In this document: positions 18,450 to 25,886 of the stretch, piece after piece
Position numbering within the stretch: the stretch's first letter is position 1
How the letters are laid out: every line of letters starts with the position of its first letter
NCBI GenBank assembly: GCA_050695155.1
Contig: JBOGTO010000090.1
Location: 52,810 to 116,809 of the forward strand
Source of the DNA: CF-113 sp050695155
GTDB lineage: Bacteria > Chloroflexota > Ktedonobacteria > Ktedonobacterales > Ktedonobacteraceae
Reading direction: 5' to 3'
Length of the DNA: 64,000 nucleotides
Translations under genes and position numbers: made by a program
Notes under the pieces: model-generated
The model's input: only the letters and a program-made list of their open reading frames with translations
Databases searched by the model: none
What the model was told of the DNA's origin: nothing

Positions 18450-18599
18450 ATGTCTGGCGAACGTTCTGCATCTATACGTCCAATGATCTACCGCACCTAC
18501 ACTCCTCAGCCCCCGCTAGCTGCTTTTGTGGAAGCGTTCTGGCTATATGTCGGCAACGTCTGGTACATCTCCACACATATTGAAGATGTACAGCTTTAG
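18450..18599 (+). pseudogene. Truncated AraC-family regulator N-terminus
   Basis: An ATG six bases after the YcaQ stop opens a 49-codon frame. Its first half, YRTYTPQPPLAAFVEAFWLY, matches the start of AraC-type regulators with a DUF6597-like N-terminal domain. After about 35 residues the match ends and a stop follows; neither the rest of the sensor domain nor the helix-turn-helix part is found. Probably a deletion remnant beside the rtcB 3' end. Confidence 0.5.
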
Positions 18600-18618
18600 G
18601 CAGTCGCGGGGAAAATGC

Positions 18619-18642
18619 AGGGACGCAATAAATCGCGTCCCT
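18619..18642 (-). terminator. Terminator of the archease-rtcB operon
   Basis: Perfect 8-bp stem agggacgc (18619-18626) / gcgtccct (18635-18642) with loop aataaatc, eight bases after the rtcB stop on the minus strand, followed in that direction by gcatttt. Confidence 0.6.
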
Positions 18643-18650
18643 CTATACTA

Positions 18651-18743
18651 TCATCCTTTCACCACGATCAACGGCTTCAAACGTGCCACCAGCTTCGCCA
18701 GGCCAGCGTTATGCACGACGTTCACCACCTGTTGCGCATCCTT
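18651..18743 (-). pseudogene. rtcB: 3' fragment of rtcB, separated by the integrative element
   Basis: Thirty codons reading KDAQQVVNVV, then a helix, then LVARLKPLIVVKG and stop. This is the C-terminal end of an RtcB RNA ligase, including the terminal VVKG. The body of the gene ends at ...SAYKDA 12.2 kb away (30,970). Overlapping the shared KDA codons joins the two into one frame of about 487 codons, the normal RtcB length. The terminal Lys is reported to contact the guanylate in the archaeal enzyme, so its loss should cripple the truncated protein. The fragment has no start codon or ribosome site of its own. Confidence 0.9.
18736..18743. repeat. Left att core (attL) GCATCCTT
   Basis: Eight bases identical to 30974-30981. 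The outside flank (left) is the rtcB 3' fragment; the inside flank is agatgccacg. Short identical cores are typical of serine-integrase att sites. Confidence 0.85.
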
Positions 18744-18793
18744 AGATGCCACGACACCTATACGGATGAGATTTTCGTTAGTTTGCCAAAACG

Positions 18794-18828
18794 AAAAAGA
18801 CAGCCAGGAGCAAAACGTCATGGCTGTC
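18794..18828 (-). terminator. Rho-independent terminator at left end of element
   Basis: Minus-strand stem GACAGCCA / TGGCTGTC (18821-18828 with 18799-18806) followed by TTTTT. It would end transcripts from the small minus-strand genes before they reach attL. Confidence 0.6.
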
Positions 18829-18851
18829 CAAGTCCACTCATTCGAGATGTT

Positions 18852-19055
18852 TTAATCATTCCGGCGACGTATAGGCGTTTGAGGAGGAGATGGCAACCCT
18901 AAGCTCTCCTCGAACGTTTTGAGCAGTTCAAGAAAGCTGACAGTCCCCAGACGGTACGAATAGAGCGAGACGCATAGATGCTCGTAAAGTTTGTATGTTG
19001 CTTGCTCTTCATTGTTTGTTGGTATAGCAGACGGACGAGCCTCAATTGCTTGCAT
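18852..19055 (-). CDS. Small unknown protein of the element
   Basis: 67 residues from the ATG at 19055; AAAAAGGAG lies seven bases upstream, and a second ATG two codons earlier is too close to it. The sequence is mostly helical (EEQATYKLYEHLCVSLYSYR, then LELLKTFEESLG) with a Pro-rich basic tail ending IRRRND. No family was recognised. The start overlaps the stop of the preceding minus-strand fragment (ATGGTAATG), suggesting translational coupling. Confidence 0.5.
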   Translation of the reverse strand: MQAIEARPSAIPTNNEEQATYKLYEHLCVSLYSYRLGTVSFLELLKTFEESLGLPSPPQTPIRRRND

Positions 19056-19230
19056 TACCATGCTCCTTTTTGCAGCTCTTCCATGCAATCCAACATATAC
19101 GCCAACACAAGATAGTCACCCTTGCTATGCTTGACTTCTTGCCCCGACTCCTCCAACTCTCTCACCCGATCAGCTACCAAACCTAAATACTTTTCTTGCG
19201 CCGTGCCGTCTTTCCAGAACCTCCCCTCTC
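19056..19230 (-). pseudogene. Small ORF cut at its 5' end by the IS630 element
   Basis: Open frame running from the IS boundary to TAA at 19056-19058: FWKDGTAQEKYLGLVADRV, then an acidic helix and ELQKGAW. Codon pattern and coupling to the next gene suggest it was coding. No start codon is left on this side of the IS. No family recognised. Confidence 0.35.
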
Positions 19231-20421
19231 TAGTGCAAACTCACGAAAGGTGATCGACAATGTGGTATGATAGAGAGCATGAAAACACCTCTCTTCATCC
19301 GACCTTTGACCGAAAACGAACGCGGCCAGATTCAAGCAGGCTTACGCTCGAAAGACGCCTTTGTCTTGCGCCGCAGCCAAGTCCTGCTGGCATCCGAACG
19401 CGGCGAACGAGCCCCAGCTATAGCCAGCCAATTCGGGTGCCACAGGCAAACGGTACTCAACATCATCCACGGTTTCAATACGAAAGCGCTCGCGGTGTTG
19501 CAAGAAGGCTCATCGCGTCCCCATCGACTGCGGACGACCTTTCCAGACGAGGCGTTAGAGGCGCTGCAGGATCTCTTGCATCGCAGCCCGCGCGACTTTG
19601 GCCTGGATACCAGCGTGTGGACTTTGGCCCTCGCCGCAAAGATCAGCTTCCAACAGGGCCTCACTCCCAGGCTCGTCTCTGGCGAGAGTGTCCGCCGCGC
19701 GCTCAAACGTTTGGGAAAGAGCTGGAAACGCGCCAAGCATTGGATCACCAGACCCGACCCGCAATACCTACTAAAAAAAACGCCCGCGATCGGCTGATCT
19801 CCTGGGCCAGCCAGCAGAGCAGCTGGGCGATCGGGTTTCTGGACGAGGTGTGGTGGAGCAGGTTTGCCCTGCCTCACATGCATGCCTGGCAAGATGAGGA
19901 TCAGCCGGTACGACTGGTGGAACAGACCTGGCAAAAGGGTGATCCAGACCCCAAAGCGTTCGCCTGTTATGGGGTACTCTGGCAACAAGGACCGATTACT
20001 GATCCGATCCGTAAACAGATGTCGCTTCGCTTCGTCATCGGTCGTCCGGTCAGCGCCATTACGACCCACTATCTGGAGTGGTGGTGCATCCGACTGCAAG
20101 CGCAAGGCAAGACCTCCTGGCTGCTCATCTGGGATAACGCCTCCTGGCATGTGAGCAAGATGGCGCGGACCTGGATTCGCGAGCACAACCAACAGGTCAA
20201 GCAAGAGGGCAAAGGTGTGCGCATTCTGCCCTTCTTTCTGCCCACCAAAAGTCCCTGGCTCAACCCGATCGAGCCGAAGTGGGTTCATGCTAAGAAGGCG
20301 ATTGTCGAACCCGATGGCTTGCTCTCGGCGAAGCTGTTGGCTGAACGTATTTGTGCTCACTTTGGTTGCTCCTATGAACCTCCGCTTTCCATTGTCGAAG
20401 AGGTTGCGTGATTATGCACTA
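19231..20421. mobile_element. IS630-family insertion sequence with TA duplication
   Basis: The element proper is 19233-20419 (1187 bp), flanked by TA at 19231-19232 and 20420-20421, the IS630/Tc1 signature. The ends are imperfect inverted repeats: left TAGTGCAAACTCACG and right (reverse complement) TAGTGCATAATCACG, about 25 of 33 positions matching over the longer repeat. It contains one transposase in two overlapping frames. It sits within the outer element and truncates a small minus-strand ORF. Confidence 0.88.
19279..20411 (+). CDS. IS630-family transposase, made by -1 frameshift
   Basis: Two frames. The first (ATG 19279, stop 19797) holds the helix-turn-helix N-terminus (IASQFGCHRQTVLNIIHGFN). 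The second, one base back, runs to 20411 and holds the DDE catalytic core: GFLDEVWW, LLIWDNASWHVS and PTKSPWLNPIEPKW. They overlap at an A8 run (19773-19780); slippage by -1 gives ...QYLLKKNARDRLISW... and a single protein of about 375 residues. A slippery A-run at this place is known from IS630 relatives, so frameshifting rather than mutation is likely. The element may be active. Confidence 0.85.
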
Positions 20422-20431
20422 GGTATATAAT
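20404..20431 (+). promoter_or_regulatory. Hybrid promoter at IS630 right junction
   Basis: TTGCGT (20404-20409, inside the IS end), 16-bp spacer, TATAAT (20426-20431, in the flank). It points at the small gene starting at 20461. The -35 half is supplied by the IS. Confidence 0.5.
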
Positions 20432-20460
20432 GGTTGCTAGGTAACTTACGAAAGGAACCT

Positions 20461-20685
20461 ATGGAGCCACAGCCACAGAAAGACCCACACGCCGCCGATC
20501 TAGGCAGACGTGGCGGCCAGAAACGCATGGCAGGGTTGAGCAAGCAAGAGCGCAGCGCCCTAGCGAAACACGCACTGAGAGCACACTGGCACCGCCGCCA
20601 ATATGTCGCGGAGCAGGAACGCGCCGGAGAAATCACTTATAGCGTTTTGCAGGCATTGAAAGACAAGCAACTACCGCTTGTGTGA
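20461..20685 (+). CDS. Small basic GGxR-type protein
   Basis: 74 residues, ATG at 20461 with AAAGGA six bases upstream. The core LGRRGGQKRMAGLSKQER and AKHALRAHW follows the pattern of short helical proteins common on mobile elements and plasmids (GG-x-x-R ... LS-x-E-R ... A-x-x-A-x-x-x-W). The function of that group is unknown; nucleic-acid binding is plausible from the charge. Confidence 0.6.
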   Translation: MEPQPQKDPHAADLGRRGGQKRMAGLSKQERSALAKHALRAHWHRRQYVAEQERAGEITYSVLQALKDKQLPLV

Positions 20686-20699
20686 TAGCGGCTTAAGAC

Positions 20700-20954
20700 C
20701 TACGCCGTTTCTAGATGCTCTATACGCCGATCATGTTCATGAACTTGACGGCTTAGATCAGTTACCGCCGCCTTGATTGTCTTCACATCTTGTTTCAATT
20801 CGTCAAACTCTTCACGGTCAGGCTTATTGACAAGCATCTCTTTCACCATACCAACACTCTCTTTCGTGGCTTTCACTTCATCTAGTACCTGCTCCATCAG
20901 CCCGCGCAGCTTGCCCACTTCATTTGCAAAATCGGTTGCTTGGTCGTTTCTCAT
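20700..20954 (-). CDS. Small coiled-coil protein
   Basis: 84 residues with heptad-like Leu/Val spacing throughout (EVGKLRGLMEQVLDEVKATK ... LKQDVKTIKAAVTDLSRQVH). Similar short coiled coils occur beside integrases and resemble the stalk of DUF1640-like or phage tail-fibre chaperone proteins; no specific family could be named. ATG start, no strong ribosome site seen. Confidence 0.55.
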   Translation of the reverse strand: MRNDQATDFANEVGKLRGLMEQVLDEVKATKESVGMVKEMLVNKPDREEFDELKQDVKTIKAAVTDLSRQVHEHDRRIEHLETA

Positions 20955-21185
20955 ATCACTAGCCTACCACTGTTTCAGTGGAAGAGAAAGTGGCAACAGA
21001 ACTAGGCTAATGCATGAGCCAATCGCTGCGCCATGTCAGCACATACATCAGCCTAAGAGATTAAGGGGTAAAAAGCACGCATTCGTCCTGAAATCGTCCC
21101 TGACTCCCTTGGATAACTACTCAGTAGTTTATCTGCGGGCGTGGCAGTTGCACCAGGCAACATATCTAGCTGCCTTTGATGGGCT
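20955..21185. other. Gap with no supported gene
   Basis: An open frame on the plus strand crosses here but has no start signal, no ribosome site and overlaps the coiled-coil gene antisense. Nothing else recognised. Confidence 0.3.
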
Positions 21186-21377
21186 TTAACTCTCGTCCGG
21201 CTCGTCACTGTAATGCTTCTGAATGAACTTATCTAGATCAGATTGTTTAATACGCACGACAGTACCAGAAATACGCACACTTGGCAGTTTCTTTTCCCTG
21301 ATATATCTTCGTATGGTATCTGGATGCAGTTGCAGCCTCTCTGCCACTTGTTCAATTGTTAGTAATTCTTCTGGCAT
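21186..21377 (-). CDS. Excisionase-like helix-turn-helix protein
   Basis: 63 residues from the ATG at 21377, with GAGGGGA about ten bases upstream. It is a complete HTH_17/excisionase domain: LLTIEQVAERLQLHPDTIRR, then YIREKKLPSVRISG and IKQSDLDKFI. In serine-integrase elements such small MerR-like proteins often act as recombination directionality factors or as regulators. It is the best candidate for the RDF of the outer element. Confidence 0.78.
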   Translation of the reverse strand: MPEELLTIEQVAERLQLHPDTIRRYIREKKLPSVRISGTVVRIKQSDLDKFIQKHYSDEPDES

Positions 21378-21480
21378 AAGCAGACATCCCCTCTCATCGG
21401 TTTGCACAATTATATTCTCTGCTTGTCAATAGGTCAATCATTGTGTTAAGTGTGTAGAGCCATGCAGAGATATAAAGAAC

Positions 21481-21510
21481 TTGACAGAAGTTGATATTAT
21501 TATGTATACT
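21481..21510 (+). promoter_or_regulatory. Strong promoter for the 175-residue gene and integrase
   Basis: TTGACA (21481-21486), 18-bp spacer, TATACT (21505-21510), 62 bp before the next plus-strand ATG. Confidence 0.65.
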
Positions 21511-21572
21511 TATGAAGACCACGGTTTTCCTTTGGAGAGAGCAGAGCATATCCAGCGAAGGAGGCATGTTTC

Positions 21573-22100
21573 ATGGCTACCCCTATTACTGTTTCCAAGC
21601 GTTTAACCGTTGAAGCATCGCTTGTGATCGAGCGGCCAGAGTTCGCACACTGGTATGGACACGGGGTCTGGTGGGCGATGTACGGCGACTATCAGGGCAA
21701 AGGCTTGTACGCGGACACCTACTTGATTGAAACAACCCTCTTAGGTATTAGAAACGGCTGGTATATAGGTAGCGACCCTGGCTGGTTCGACATGCTGGGC
21801 TTTAATCTTGGCATGGTGCATGGGGGCTTTTTAGTGCAACCCACGCCCACGCTCGTTACCCTGACTGATCCCGACTTTCGCAAAGGCTACTTTGTAGGTC
21901 GGGACTTTTGTTTTAATGAAGCACCACTGGAAGGCCGCGTATTTTCCGACACACTATTCTGCGAAGCAGTCCGCGAATGGGCGAGCGAGTTTTCGTCCTG
22001 GCGCGAGCCTGGAGCCGTTCTTCGATATGCTCTCGGCTGCCGCATCTGTGAGCTATCCGGTGCGCTCATACCTGATCCTATAGCTGTTCCAAGCGTTTGA
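21573..22100 (+). CDS. Unknown 175-residue protein of the element
   Basis: ATG at 21573 preceded by GGAGG seven bases upstream. Rich in Trp, Tyr and Gly (WYGHGVWWAMYGDYQGKGLY, GFNLGMVHGGF, FRKGYFVGRDF), which suggests a compact beta-rich fold. No signal peptide or membrane segment. No family recognised. It stands between a strong promoter and the serine integrase, 70 bp upstream of it, so it is probably co-transcribed with the integrase. Confidence 0.65.
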   Translation: MATPITVSKRLTVEASLVIERPEFAHWYGHGVWWAMYGDYQGKGLYADTYLIETTLLGIRNGWYIGSDPGWFDMLGFNLGMVHGGFLVQPTPTLVTLTDPDFRKGYFVGRDFCFNEAPLEGRVFSDTLFCEAVREWASEFSSWREPGAVLRYALGCRICELSGALIPDPIAVPSV

Positions 22101-22170
22101 GGCTCGTTACGAACCTCAGCTACAGCCGTTTTAGATACTAATTATTCCAAAGACAGAAAGGGAGTTTCCC

Positions 22171-22515
22171 ATGCTGTTAGAGAAAGACATACAGCCACGC
22201 AAACGCGCGGTTATCTACTGCCGTGTCAGTTCTGAAAAACAGAAGCAGGACGGTGAGAGCCTGGAGTACCAGGAAGAGAAATGCCGCCAATGGGCAGAAA
22301 TGCACAATATTCAGGTACTGACAGTTCTCTTAGAGGCCAAGAGCGGCTACATCCACTACTCCTACCGTGAGAAGTTGACCATCGCTCGGCAAATGATACG
22401 CGACCATATCGCGGATATGATTATCGTCTGGGACTTGCGCCGCTTTGCACGTAACTTTGTCCACTCAGCCATGATTTTCCAAGAGATAGAGTCATATGGC
22501 GGCGAGGTTGTCAGC
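22171..22515 (+). pseudogene. Large serine integrase, N-terminal part (codons 1-115)
   Basis: Resolvase catalytic domain beginning AVIYCRVSSEKQKQDGESLE, with the nucleophilic Ser in YCRVSS, and continuing through IIVWDLRRFARN, the conserved Arg region. ATG 22171 with AAAGGGAG upstream. After codon 115 (GGEVVS) the frame enters the inserted transposon and stops at 22530. The rest of the gene resumes at 29288 in the same frame after the 6-bp target duplication. Without the insertion the protein would be 680 residues. Confidence 0.92.
22510..22515. repeat. Target-site duplication GTCAGC, left copy
   Basis: Six bases directly before the TGTAAA transposon end; the second copy is at 29282-29287. 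Removing the transposon and one copy restores the integrase frame. Confidence 0.9.
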
Positions 22516-22538
22516 TGTAAATCACCATAATAGATGGC
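22516..22538 (+). repeat. Left terminal inverted repeat
   Basis: Starts TGTAAATCACCATAATAGAT. Pairs with the right end at 29259-29281. Confidence 0.88.
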
Positions 22539-22545
22539 CGCATTT

Positions 22546-22564
22546 TCACCACAATCAGTGTCAC
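22546..22564 (+). repeat. Second copy of the end motif (transposase site)
   Basis: tcaccacaatcagtgtcac repeats the core of both terminal repeats, 24 bp inside the left one. Multiple transposase-binding sites at an end are usual for Mu/Tn7-like elements. Confidence 0.6.
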
Positions 22565-22744
22565 CCGTCTCTCGCATAGTTGCCTAATCACTATGTTTTT
22601 TCAAATATATTTTAATTGATTATTCACATTAAAGGCACACTAGTTCGTATTTAAATCTAGCTATAGTAGCTCATCAATAGATTGATTAAGATTTATCCAA
22701 TCCTATATGAGATGTTGAATTTCTGCCAGAAAGGTCCTGCGGAA
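22565..22744. other. AT-rich non-coding left arm of transposon
   Basis: 180 nt between the end motif and the stop of the TIR-STAND gene. AT-rich, no ORF, no clear hairpin with a T-run. Confidence 0.4.
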
Positions 22745-25483
22745 TTAAGGAGGTGTAGTCAGTTCCTCAACAACTTCCCTGATACTCTTAGCGATATCTA
22801 AAAAGGCTGCATCACGACGCGTCCATGTAGTTACAGGTTTAGCATTCTTAGGTAAGGCTTGTAGTTTGCTGAAAGGTGCTCTCTTCCAGTCGACCGGGCG
22901 AAGGATAATTGGAATCACCTTGGCTTCTCTAGATTCATGTCTTTCCAATGCCCGCTTCATTTCGACACCATAGCAGTAATCTGAAGCCAGAAAATCTGCA
23001 CTGACAAGCAGGAGGATAATGTGAGCAGTATTCAAATGTAAATCGATCTCACCAGCCCATTCTTCCCCAACATCAATTTTACGATCATACCAATTAGTGA
23101 TTTGTTTTTGCCACTTTAATATGCTCAGGTGTTTTGCCAATTCATCGCGCAATGTTTCGTCTTTATGAGCATAGGAGAAGAAAATCTCAATAGATTTCTT
23201 TGGTTCCGATGGTAAGAGTTCAACTACTGCATGCTGGTCCTTGTCAGCTTGTAGGAGAGCATCAATCTCTTGCAATATGTTAATCTCCCCTATATAATCT
23301 TCCATAGATTGGTATAAGGCTAAAGCGTGCCTGTAACTCTCTAGAGCCCCATTCTTATTATCGCAGAATTGTAACATATTGCCTATTACTTTATACGTGG
23401 AAGCCAAATCTGAGTGGTCATTGAGTGTCTCGTAGAGAACTAAAGCCTTTTTATAGCTATGCTGAACTGCATCTAGCTGATTAAGGTGCCTCTGTACATT
23501 CCCAATCTCATATAACATGTAGATCTGGTCTAAAGTATCTTTCATTTGCTGATAAACAGAGAACGCTTGCATATAGCTTTGTAGAGCCGCGTTTAGATCT
23601 TTGCTATCGCTACGAAAACGCTGAACATTGCCCATCGCTTGATACACTTTAGCTGTGTCTGAAACGGCTCCCACTTGCCGATAAAGAACCAGTGCCTGAG
23701 TGTAGCTCTCTAATGCTCTTTCCCACTGTGAGAGATAATGATAGGAACGTCCCAGCTCATAAGTATATATCGCCTGTACTATTGGTGTAGGTTTGAGTGT
23801 CTTTTCGGAGCCTATCTGTAATAAGCCACTAAGACGTTCTTGTGCGCCCTCGATACGTGCCTCCAGTACAGCCTGTTGCCAATCTAAGATACCCTGTCTT
23901 TCATTACAGGCTAGTGCATGGTAATACCAGTCCAGCGGGCGTGGCGATAGCTGAGAAAGGTAGTTGAGTGCTCGTTGATGATAGAATATCCATTTTTGAG
24001 GCTCTTGCTCTCGAATAGCGTCAGCTTGAATCTCACGCAGCAGATCGTGAAACGCATAGTGATGATTCCCTAGAGCTTGGATATATGGGTTTTTGATCAA
24101 TTGATGAAAATGACCAAGAGCTTCTGCATCTGGGAGCAGTTCAGGGAAGACAGCCTGAAGCATTGGCAGGTCGAAGCTACGAAGCAGTATGCCATAACGG
24201 TTCAACTCACGAAAAGGCGATTTAAGACGGCTATCTACTCGTTTTTGGAAAAACTCTAACAATGCACGCGCCTTGAACTCCTCTTCTAGTCGGAGAAGAT
24301 CTGCAATAGTAAATGACTGTTCTCCCCCTTCTTGCCAAAGAGCGCCAATGATAGCAACACTGAGCGCGTGACCATGTGTAATAGCGTAGATATGTTGACA
24401 AAAGACCAAGTCTTGTATCCCTATGTGTTTCAAATATCTTTCTACAGCCTTGAACTCAAGCTGAGGTAGAGCAAAGGTAATGATCTCTTGATGATCAACA
24501 TCTGATGGGGAAAGATGTGTACGGCTGGCGATGACGACTGAGCACTGCTGGTGTCTTTGCACCATACGTCCATGCACTCCTGGAATCAATTCATCTATCA
24601 CCCATCGACCAACCTCCGAATCCTCTGGTTCGCTCAGCCACTCGCAGGTATCCAGCAGTACAACCAGGCGTACAGGTTGAAAGGTAACTAACTGAGCATA
24701 GAGTGCGCTTGTGACCATCTCGCGCACCTGACGACGTTGTACACGCATGGTCGCGCTATCAACTCCACTCATACTGAGTTGCGCGTCCTTTAAGCTCCCG
24801 GCATCGCCAACAATCACTGTTTGGGTCATCTGCCTGCTCAATTCTAAAAGCCTGTTACGCCCCTCCTGTAGGGTTTTCTCGAAGATACTGGCACGTTGCG
24901 TATCACAATCAGCGGCAAGTTTCCATGAAAGCTCTTCCAGGATATTTAAGGGATCGATGCGCAGCGCTTCATAGGCAAAGTTGAGGGTGACGATACGAAT
25001 CGCAGCTGGTGTGTGTTGGGCAAGGTAGTGCAGTAATGCACTTTTCCCACTACCAGCTTGTCCAGTAACGACTAGTATCCAGGGCATTTCTCCAGTGAGA
25101 AAATTCTGATACAGTTGTTGTTCCTGTTCGCGTCCTACAAATAAAGTCTGAAAGTGCAGAGAAGCTTGATTGAAACTAGCTTGAATAATCTGATGTAGCG
25201 TGTCAGCAAACGCAGGATCGGTTTGTAGTAGATGAGAAAGTTTTTTTTCAACAACGCTGCTGTAATCAGGATCTTTAACAAAGAACTCTAAGGTATTACT
25301 GGCCTTACCTCCATCCGTTTCTTGCGCAAAACGTGCGTAAATGGCTTCATACAAGCGTTGGCCCAGTTCCCTGCTCTTCCGAGAGGGAAGGTCGTCCTCT
25401 GATCTGATAACACTGGTGTCTACGCTATTAAAATAAGAAGCCAGTGCCTCCATGACCCGACTTATCGTAGTAGTAATATCCAT
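22745..25483 (-). CDS. STAND NTPase with TPRs and C-terminal TIR domain (defence candidate)
   Basis: 912 residues from the ATG at 25483 (GGAAAGGA upstream); a longer frame begins with TTG. After an N-terminal helical region comes a P-loop, VTGQAGSGKSALLHYL (about residues 140-154), and a Walker B-like VRLVVLLDTCEWL. A helical winged region follows, then TPR-like repeats (about 560-770), then a TIR domain over the last 140 residues: IEIFFSYAHKDETLRDELAK, WYDRKIDVGEEWAGEI, LLVSADFLASDYC and the putative NADase Glu in CYGVEMKRAL. The plan matches anti-phage sensors in which target binding by the TPR part triggers oligomerisation and NAD loss. It is cargo of the transposon, divergent from the transposition genes. 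Confidence 0.88.
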   Translation of the reverse strand: MDITTTISRVMEALASYFNSVDTSVIRSEDDLPSRKSRELGQRLYEAIYARFAQETDGGKASNTLEFFVKDPDYSSVVEKKLSHLLQTDPAFADTLHQIIQASFNQASLHFQTLFVGREQEQQLYQNFLTGEMPWILVVTGQAGSGKSALLHYLAQHTPAAIRIVTLNFAYEALRIDPLNILEELSWKLAADCDTQRASIFEKTLQEGRNRLLELSRQMTQTVIVGDAGSLKDAQLSMSGVDSATMRVQRRQVREMVTSALYAQLVTFQPVRLVVLLDTCEWLSEPEDSEVGRWVIDELIPGVHGRMVQRHQQCSVVIASRTHLSPSDVDHQEIITFALPQLEFKAVERYLKHIGIQDLVFCQHIYAITHGHALSVAIIGALWQEGGEQSFTIADLLRLEEEFKARALLEFFQKRVDSRLKSPFRELNRYGILLRSFDLPMLQAVFPELLPDAEALGHFHQLIKNPYIQALGNHHYAFHDLLREIQADAIREQEPQKWIFYHQRALNYLSQLSPRPLDWYYHALACNERQGILDWQQAVLEARIEGAQERLSGLLQIGSEKTLKPTPIVQAIYTYELGRSYHYLSQWERALESYTQALVLYRQVGAVSDTAKVYQAMGNVQRFRSDSKDLNAALQSYMQAFSVYQQMKDTLDQIYMLYEIGNVQRHLNQLDAVQHSYKKALVLYETLNDHSDLASTYKVIGNMLQFCDNKNGALESYRHALALYQSMEDYIGEINILQEIDALLQADKDQHAVVELLPSEPKKSIEIFFSYAHKDETLRDELAKHLSILKWQKQITNWYDRKIDVGEEWAGEIDLHLNTAHIILLLVSADFLASDYCYGVEMKRALERHESREAKVIPIILRPVDWKRAPFSKLQALPKNAKPVTTWTRRDAAFLDIAKSIREVVEELTTPP

Positions 25484-25740
25484 AATTGGGTTGCTATTCC
25501 TTTCCAACGTTTCGAACCATATGAGGCTAAAGCTGCACAACCAAGATTTTTTGACTATTCTATGAGTTTACTCGTCTGTTTGTCAATGAAATTGCAGAAG
25601 TGTTCTCTGTTAAAGCCTTATTGAGCTATTACAAGACATAATACCAAATCTTTTCATCGCTTCGAAAGGTCTTGCATGTTTTATCTCTCTTTGCAGCAGT
25701 CCAATGACATTTTGAGATGCATTTGGCAGAGGATTGATAT

Positions 25741-25774
25741 CTCTTATATAAGAGGGGGAAATAGGTATTTCCCC
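25741..25774. promoter_or_regulatory. Two adjacent palindromes upstream of tyrosine recombinase
   Basis: ctcttatataagag (25741-25754) is a perfect 14-bp palindrome; directly next to it ggggaaataggtatttcccc (25755-25774) has 8-bp arms and a 4-bp centre. They overlap the expected -35 of the extended -10 promoter TGTGCTATACT (25781-25791). Candidates for an autoregulatory operator or the recombinase's resolution site. The remainder of the roughly 400-nt gap (25484-25886) holds nothing else I could identify. Confidence 0.5.
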
Positions 25775-25780
25775 ACCTTC

Positions 25781-25791
25781 TGTGCTATACT
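25781..25791 (+). promoter_or_regulatory. Extended -10 promoter for the transposition genes
   Basis: TGTGCTATACT, an extended -10 element with no good -35; about 95 bp before the recombinase ATG. Confidence 0.5.
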
Positions 25792-25886
25792 TGGGTTATG
25801 AGCTACGCTCAAAAGCACGTCGCAAAAGAGACCTTAACCCGGAAAAATAACAGCGAGAAATATTTTTGAGGAATTCGGAGAACCCA

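Noticed and set aside
20773..21189. 138-codon plus-strand frame across the coiled-coil gene and the following gap
   Set aside because: No ribosome site, antisense to a better candidate, and its sequence has no domain features.
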